From positions 1 through 9,979 of the forward strand of contig JALNWR010000095.1 of the NCBI GenBank assembly GCA_023230795.1: 9,979 nt of DNA, given 5' to 3'. This DNA comes from Candidatus Cloacimonadota bacterium (GTDB lineage Bacteria > Cloacimonadota > Cloacimonadia > Cloacimonadales > Cloacimonadaceae). Positions 5,749 through 9,979 of the stretch are shown one piece after another (the stretch's first letter is position 1; every line of letters begins with the position of its first letter). Position numbers and translations under genes: made by a program. The notes below the pieces were generated by a model, which was not told the DNA's origin, did not search any database, and saw only the letters and a list, made by a program, of their open reading frames with translations.

Positions 5749-6951
5749 ATGATAGAACTATCTCCAGAGGACCTTAGCACGCTGCAAAGAGGCTTGCCTC
5801 CCACCAGTGAGCATTTGATCCGGCACCTGTGCATAGCGCATGAATGGCTGGACCTGATGCAGGACTACTGCTTGAATCAGGTGATTGCGCATGGCGGCAG
5901 CAAGGTGAAAATCCTGCACGGTGCTCCTGCCACAGGTAAATCCCACTATTTGCAATACATCCGGGTGAAGGCCGTGGCCAGCGGGTATTTCGTGCTTTAT
6001 CTGAACTTGATGGAGCTGGATTTCTTTCTCAGCGATCCCGTGCAACTCTACAAATCCGTGGCAGAGCAATTTAACACCGCAGAGCTGGCACGCACACTCA
6101 GTTGGCAGATTCTGCTGGAGCTGGGCTACATTTACGAAGATTTTGAACCCTTCCAGGGCAGTCTCACCGAATTCATCTGTGAGCGTGAAAACGCTAGCCC
6201 ACACGACGCCAAGCGTCAGATCCGCATTGCCATCAACAACGTAGTCAATCAGATCGGAGTCGGTTTCTCTTTCCGCAAATTCCTGCATATTTTCAGCGAA
6301 GCCGTGGTGGAAAAAGACAGCCATACGGAAGCTCTGGCCAGCAGCTGGCTCAAAGGCCAGAAAATAGAACGTAGCAGCAAGGTGCAGAGCAGCTTGTATG
6401 AGATATTGAACAAGAGCAATGCCAGAATCTGGCTGTATTCGCTCACCGAACTCATCCTGCAAAGCGGGTTTAAGGGCGTGGTGATCCTCTTTGATCAGAT
6501 CGAGGCAATTTTGCCGGGTTCGGGAGCCCAAATTCGCTACACTCCTATGCGGCGCAATGATGTCTATGAGCTCTTCCGGCAATTGATCGACGATCTGGAT
6601 TTCTTTCATCATACCCTCTTTTTGATCGCCGGTGATGATGAGATTTTGGATAATGAACGCTACGGTTTGCAGAGCTATCATGCCCTGTGGATGCGTATTC
6701 AGCCTGGATTTCAGAGAAAAGATGCGCTCAATCCTTATGCCGATCTCATCGATGCCAATGCCATCCTGGCCGAGGCTACCCACCAAGGTGAAATCACCAA
6801 GCTTGCGGATAAGCTTCAGAAGCTATCGCACCGTATTCCCGAAGCTTATGCAGAAAACCTGTATTTATTGGATGAGTCCTTCTCCAATTTCAGGTTTCTG
6901 GTGCAGAGCAGGCTAAGTTTATCGCCACAGGAGCTTTACGAAGATGAATAA
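5749..6951 (+). CDS. P-loop ATPase, distantly BrxD/BREX-ATPase-like, with a variant Walker B
   Basis: A 400-residue cytoplasmic ATPase. Walker A is GAPATGKS at about residues 58-65. Walker B is GVVILFDQIE at about 243-252, followed by a sensor-like strand TLFLIAGDDEI near 289-299. The arrangement resembles the neighbouring BrxD-like protein: N-terminal P-loop, a long helical insert of about 170 residues, then a late Walker B after a LTELILQSGFKG segment. The two may therefore be diverged paralogues. The residue after the Walker B Asp is Gln (DQIE) where most P-loop ATPases of this type have the catalytic Glu (DE), so hydrolysis may be weak or depend on a partner. It lacks the ALR-G-P-R signature of classic DUF2791 proteins. 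It starts 2 bases after the previous stop and ends 8 bases inside the next gene. Confidence 0.85.
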   Translation: MIELSPEDLSTLQRGLPPTSEHLIRHLCIAHEWLDLMQDYCLNQVIAHGGSKVKILHGAPATGKSHYLQYIRVKAVASGYFVLYLNLMELDFFLSDPVQLYKSVAEQFNTAELARTLSWQILLELGYIYEDFEPFQGSLTEFICERENASPHDAKRQIRIAINNVVNQIGVGFSFRKFLHIFSEAVVEKDSHTEALASSWLKGQKIERSSKVQSSLYEILNKSNARIWLYSLTELILQSGFKGVVILFDQIEAILPGSGAQIRYTPMRRNDVYELFRQLIDDLDFFHHTLFLIAGDDEILDNERYGLQSYHALWMRIQPGFQRKDALNPYADLIDANAILAEATHQGEITKLADKLQKLSHRIPEAYAENLYLLDESFSNFRFLVQSRLSLSPQELYEDE

Positions 6952-8224
6952 AACTGATTATATCCTGATGCTGGAAGCCATACGGGCCGGCATCCCTTCT
7001 CGCATCACCGTGGATGCCACCACCGATCTCAGACACCACCTGGTAGAGAAGATCGATAAAGACCTGAGCTTGCTGGAAAGCGGCATCAGTCCCAAAGGTA
7101 GATTGGTATGGGGTGAATATGGCCAGGGCAAAACGCATCTGCTCAAGCTTATCGAACAGCAGATCCTGGATCGTGGCTTTGCCGTGAGCTACATCTCACT
7201 GAGCCGGAATCTGAACCTGAGTAATCACATGAATCTTTTCCCGGCCCTGGCCTCGCATCTGCGCACGCCGGATGCCAAAATCCCCGGTTTGCTCAATCCA
7301 CTCACCTCAGACACGCTACCGCAGTACTTTTTGCAAAAGCTGCCGGAGATTGCTCAGAAACTCTGCCATCCGCTGCCCACCTATGTTTTTAAGGCCTTTG
7401 CACGTTACGATGCGCAAAGCATGATCCTGCTCTACAATGCCCTGATGGGTAAAAAAGAGAATCTCACCCGCGCCAAAGCCATCTGCCGCCAGCACTTTAA
7501 ACCGGAATTCAAGCTATTGCCCCGTTTCACGCAAAAGGAGCATCTCTTGAGTTTCTTTGAATTCCTGCCCTATTTGTTGCAGGGTTTGGGATACAAGGCT
7601 TGGGTGATCCTGATAGATGAACTGGAAATAACCGGCAAACTGGGGAAAGTAGCCCGGCTCAAATCCTACCAAAATCTGAACTGGCTGTTGAACTGGAGTA
7701 AGCAGCACCAGCTTCCCATCTACACTCTGGCTGCATCAGTAAAGGCTTTGCAGGACGAGGTTTTCTTTGGTAAAAAGAAGAACGACGCCACGCAGATGCC
7801 GGTTTTGGCTGAGGAACGCCTGGGCACCGAAGCCGCCGCTCAGATGCAGAGATTCTTTGATTTTGCTACGGATTCGCACAATCTCGTGCTGGCACCGGTG
7901 CATAAAAAGGAGCTTGTCCTCCTCTTGGACCAGCTTCTGGAAATTCACCATCAGGCCATCGATTGGCAATACCCCATCCCGGATACCTTTGTGAAAGACG
8001 CTATCAAAACCATTGATGCCAGCCACAAACCCATTCGCCAGGTCATCCGCATCTACATCGAAATCATGGATATGTATGCACATAGCGGAAAGATGCCGGT
8101 GTCTTTTACGGAAAATCTATTCACCGAGACTGATTTTGGTGAGGAAGAGCCGTCAGAGGATTCCAGCGTCAGTGATGCAGCCGGATTTCAGGAAACCAGC
8201 ATCCATAAACTCTTTGACCTTTGA
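6944..8224 (+). CDS. BrxD-like ATPase (BREX system ATP-binding domain, DUF2791)
   Basis: A 426-residue cytoplasmic ATPase. Residues 11-20, EAIRAGIPSR, match the E-A-L-R-x-G-x-P-x-R signature that opens BrxD/DUF2791 proteins of BREX phage-defence systems. Walker A is GEYGQGKT at about 57-64, in the context LVWGEYGQGKTHLLKLIE, also typical, followed by GFAVSYISLSRNL. Walker B is VILIDELE at about 221-228, with an intact Asp-Glu. The last 40 residues are acidic and Ser-rich (EEEPSEDSSVSDAAG), probably a flexible tail. The family's exact reaction is not settled; it is thought to couple ATP hydrolysis to assembly or movement on DNA. The start overlaps the upstream gene by 8 bases, with GGAG at 6930-6933 ten bases ahead. 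The stop overlaps the BrxL start. Confidence 0.88.
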   Translation: MNKTDYILMLEAIRAGIPSRITVDATTDLRHHLVEKIDKDLSLLESGISPKGRLVWGEYGQGKTHLLKLIEQQILDRGFAVSYISLSRNLNLSNHMNLFPALASHLRTPDAKIPGLLNPLTSDTLPQYFLQKLPEIAQKLCHPLPTYVFKAFARYDAQSMILLYNALMGKKENLTRAKAICRQHFKPEFKLLPRFTQKEHLLSFFEFLPYLLQGLGYKAWVILIDELEITGKLGKVARLKSYQNLNWLLNWSKQHQLPIYTLAASVKALQDEVFFGKKKNDATQMPVLAEERLGTEAAAQMQRFFDFATDSHNLVLAPVHKKELVLLLDQLLEIHHQAIDWQYPIPDTFVKDAIKTIDASHKPIRQVIRIYIEIMDMYAHSGKMPVSFTENLFTETDFGEEEPSEDSSVSDAAGFQETSIHKLFDL

Positions 8225-9717
8225 GCCAACCTTTGAGCCCGATGCCTTCCTCGCAGCAAATCGCCATTCCTCTGGATGAGAAGATTCAGCAGTACTTCCC
8301 GCTGGAATCCGTGTATAAAGACCCCGAAGCTTATACTGTATTTACTGGGCGTAACTTACCCTCGTTTGTCAAAGACTGGCTGATCAAATGCTTCTCGGAG
8401 TATGGCACTTTTGATAAGGAGGCCTGCCTGGCCTTCATCGAAGAAAAAGTGCCCCGTAAGGGCAGCAATCTCCGCAGGCGTCTTTTGCATTCACGGCAAC
8501 CCCTGCAAATCTTTTCTCGCTTGATCATTAGCACCGATCTGCTGAATGGCAAGATGAGCTTTAGCATCCCGGACCTGGGCATTGGCAAAAAAGAGGGCAT
8601 CGTCTCGCAATCCATGGCCGAACACAAGATCCAGCATCTGCATGAAGGCGAAGTGTGGGGCATCCTAACCCTGAGTTATATACCTCCATCCTTGACTAAA
8701 AACGGCTATGTGGAGCTTACGGATTTCAAGCCTTTCGAGCCATATCAGGTGAATCTGGACTACTTTCTGGCCGCCAGGAGCAAATTTAGCATTCTGGAAT
8801 GGATCGACCTTTTGATTCGCTCTATGGAGACCAATCCCGATTATACCAGCGGCAAAGGAAACTTCAGCCTAAATAAAAAGCTTACCTATCTCTCGCGCCT
8901 GCTGGTGTATGTAGAGCCGAATCTCAATATGATCGAGCTTGCACCCAAGGGGACGGGCAAATCCTACGTATTTAACAACCTCTCGAAATACTCCTGGACC
9001 GTAAGCGGTGGCATCGTGACCCGCGCCGGCATCTTCTATAATCTAAACACACGCAGCCCCGGCATCATTCATCACTACGACTTTCTGGCTTTGGACGAGA
9101 TTGAGACCCTGCGCTTTGCCAGCGAAGAAGACATCCTGGGTGCCTTCAAAAACTACCTGGAAAACGGCAAGATCGTAGTGGGACACTATCAGAATATCTC
9201 AGATTGCGGCCTCATGCTGCTGGGCAATATTGCCCTGAATAGCAGATTTCAGCCCAAGCACCGGGAGTTCTTCCGGCATCTGCCTTCCTTCTTCCAATCC
9301 TCTGCCCTGATTGATAGAATCCACGGCTTCATCCCCGGCTGGATTCTTTACCGTTTTACAGAAGACCTAAAACTGCGAGGCTACGCCCTCAATAGCGAAT
9401 ATTTTGCCGAAATTATGCATATGCTGCGCTTTGAAAGCGTGTATAGCGAGATCGTCAAAGAAGCCCTGCAGATCCCCAAGAATGCCGATACCAGAGATAC
9501 CAAAGCTGTGCTCAAGATTTGCAGTGCCTACCTCAAACTCCTGTATCCGCATGCACAGAAGGCAGCCGATATTCCTGCTCAAGAGTTTGAAGCATACATC
9601 CTCACCCCGGCCTTGCGTTGCCGCGCCATCATCAGACAGCAGCTGGCGGAGATGGATAGCGAATACAGCCCCTTTATGCCAGAGATCAGGCTCAAGCGCA
9701 GATGGCTTGGAGCTTAG
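8221..9717 (+). CDS. brxL: BrxL-family AAA+ ATPase lacking the Lon-like domain (TIGR02688 type)
   Basis: A 498-residue BrxL-like protein. The N-terminal part has FTGRNLPSFVKDWLI (41-55), a basic GSNLRRRLLHSRQ segment and the WGILTLSY and LTDFKPFEPYQVNLDYF motifs usual for the family. The AAA+ core has Walker A APKGTGKS (about 241-248), VSGGIVTRAGIFYN, Walker B LALDEIE (about 289-295), a sensor-1-like LLGN (333-336) and IDRIHGFIPGW with a probable arginine finger (Arg366). It ends with the family's AVLKICSAYLKLLYP block. BrxL of BREX is a DNA-binding multimeric AAA+ protein needed for phage restriction; longer members carry a C-terminal Lon-like domain, absent here. The chosen TTG at 8221 forms a TTGA overlap with the previous stop. 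ATG at 8242 (491 residues) is the alternative; neither has a good Shine-Dalgarno. Confidence 0.92.
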   Translation: MSQPLSPMPSSQQIAIPLDEKIQQYFPLESVYKDPEAYTVFTGRNLPSFVKDWLIKCFSEYGTFDKEACLAFIEEKVPRKGSNLRRRLLHSRQPLQIFSRLIISTDLLNGKMSFSIPDLGIGKKEGIVSQSMAEHKIQHLHEGEVWGILTLSYIPPSLTKNGYVELTDFKPFEPYQVNLDYFLAARSKFSILEWIDLLIRSMETNPDYTSGKGNFSLNKKLTYLSRLLVYVEPNLNMIELAPKGTGKSYVFNNLSKYSWTVSGGIVTRAGIFYNLNTRSPGIIHHYDFLALDEIETLRFASEEDILGAFKNYLENGKIVVGHYQNISDCGLMLLGNIALNSRFQPKHREFFRHLPSFFQSSALIDRIHGFIPGWILYRFTEDLKLRGYALNSEYFAEIMHMLRFESVYSEIVKEALQIPKNADTRDTKAVLKICSAYLKLLYPHAQKAADIPAQEFEAYILTPALRCRAIIRQQLAEMDSEYSPFMPEIRLKRRWLGA

Positions 9718-9741
9718 ACGAAAGCGGCTTTTTATAGAACG

Positions 9742-9768
9742 CGGATTGAACGGATCGAACGGATTTTT
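9742..9768 (+). repeat. Three tandem 9-base CGGATTGAA-like units
   Basis: CGGATTGAA, CGGATCGAA and CGGATTTTT follow the BrxL stop, preceded by TTTATAGAACG, which also occurs at 4624-4634. Seven T residues end the array, but no stable hairpin precedes them, so I do not call a terminator. Confidence 0.5.
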
Positions 9769-9826
9769 TTGGATATATTAGAGGTTTGGGTTTTTCGAGT
9801 TTTCAGGTTCTGGAGTTTGGGAGTTT

Positions 9827-9846
9827 GCCTGATATATCGGTCAGGC
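9827..9846 (+). other. Small hairpin in the gene-free tail
   Basis: GCCTGA (9827-9832) pairs with TCAGGC (9841-9846) around an 8-base loop. No T-run follows on either strand. No start codon with a ribosome site or gene is visible in 9718-9979. Confidence 0.35.
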
Positions 9847-9900
9847 CAATATCAAACGCTTGCCAAAAATAATAGGGGCTATCTTTAACCGATCTTTACC

Positions 9901-9955
9901 ATTTGGCTATTTTTTACCCCCAAAAACAGGCGTTTTTTAGCCATTTCGGCCAAAT
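9901..9955 (+). other. Inverted repeats at the right edge
   Basis: ATTTGGC (9901-9907) is complementary to GCCAAAT (9949-9955), and the overlapping TGGCTA (9904-9909) is complementary to TAGCCA (9938-9943), so two exclusive folds are possible. Inside, AAAAAC-AGGC-GTTTTT is a small hairpin. It could be a terminator or a leader of a gene beyond the window. Confidence 0.35.
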
Positions 9956-9979
9956 TGCTAATCCTGTATATGGTTGTAA

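Noticed and set aside
5758..6786. Minus-strand open frame of 342 codons opposite the first ATPase gene
   Set aside because: It is antisense to a protein with clear Walker motifs, has no ribosome site and reads as a mirror-frame artefact.
9700..9735. Rho-independent terminator right after BrxL
   Set aside because: GCTT/AAGC and AAAG/CTTT pairings before the T-run are only 4 base pairs, too weak to call.

Overview
The window looks like a chromosomal accessory region of a Gram-negative, didermic bacterium. It has a TonB-dependent outer-membrane receptor, a lipobox lipoprotein and a secreted beta-barrel-like protein. The style (moderate GC, TTGACA-type -35 boxes, TTG starts, intergenic repeats with a GGGACGGCAT core) reminds me of Candidatus Cloacimonadota, but that is a recollection-based guess and not a demonstrated assignment. 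No rRNA, tRNA, CRISPR array, transposase or integrase was found.

Layout. (1) Positions 1-1353, minus strand: a translationally coupled lipoprotein / TonB-dependent receptor pair. The receptor runs off the left edge. The pair is preceded by a roughly 140-nt leader that can fold several ways and can hide the Shine-Dalgarno sequence, so it may be a cis-regulatory RNA. (2) Positions 1533-1848: divergent intergenic region with a dispersed repeat and a plus-strand promoter. (3) Positions 1849-4123, plus strand: a secreted, probably outer-membrane beta-barrel protein followed by a cytoplasmic EreA/ChaN-like protein. (4) Positions 4124-4993: an 870-base gene-free stretch with two near-identical 161-nt direct repeats that each fold into a multi-branched structure, a separate strong hairpin, tandem GGGACGGCAT repeats and a promoter. 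(5) Positions 4994-9717, plus strand: a compact four-gene operon. (6) Positions 9718-9979: gene-free tail with short repeats.

The four-gene operon is the most interesting object. It encodes an unrecognised 250-residue protein, a 400-residue P-loop ATPase, a 426-residue BrxD-like (DUF2791) P-loop ATPase and a 498-residue BrxL-family AAA+ protein that lacks the C-terminal Lon-like domain. Spacings are +2, -8 and -4 bases, so the genes are probably made together. BrxD and BrxL are known parts of BREX phage-defence systems. Here the usual BREX core (PglX methyltransferase, PglZ, BrxC) is absent from the operon and its visible flanks. The working hypothesis is a stripped-down, methylase-free, BREX-derived ATPase system, with the first gene as a new specificity or effector subunit. 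The operon sits among repeat elements, as expected of a variable locus. The anti-phage role is inference from gene families, not something the sequence proves.
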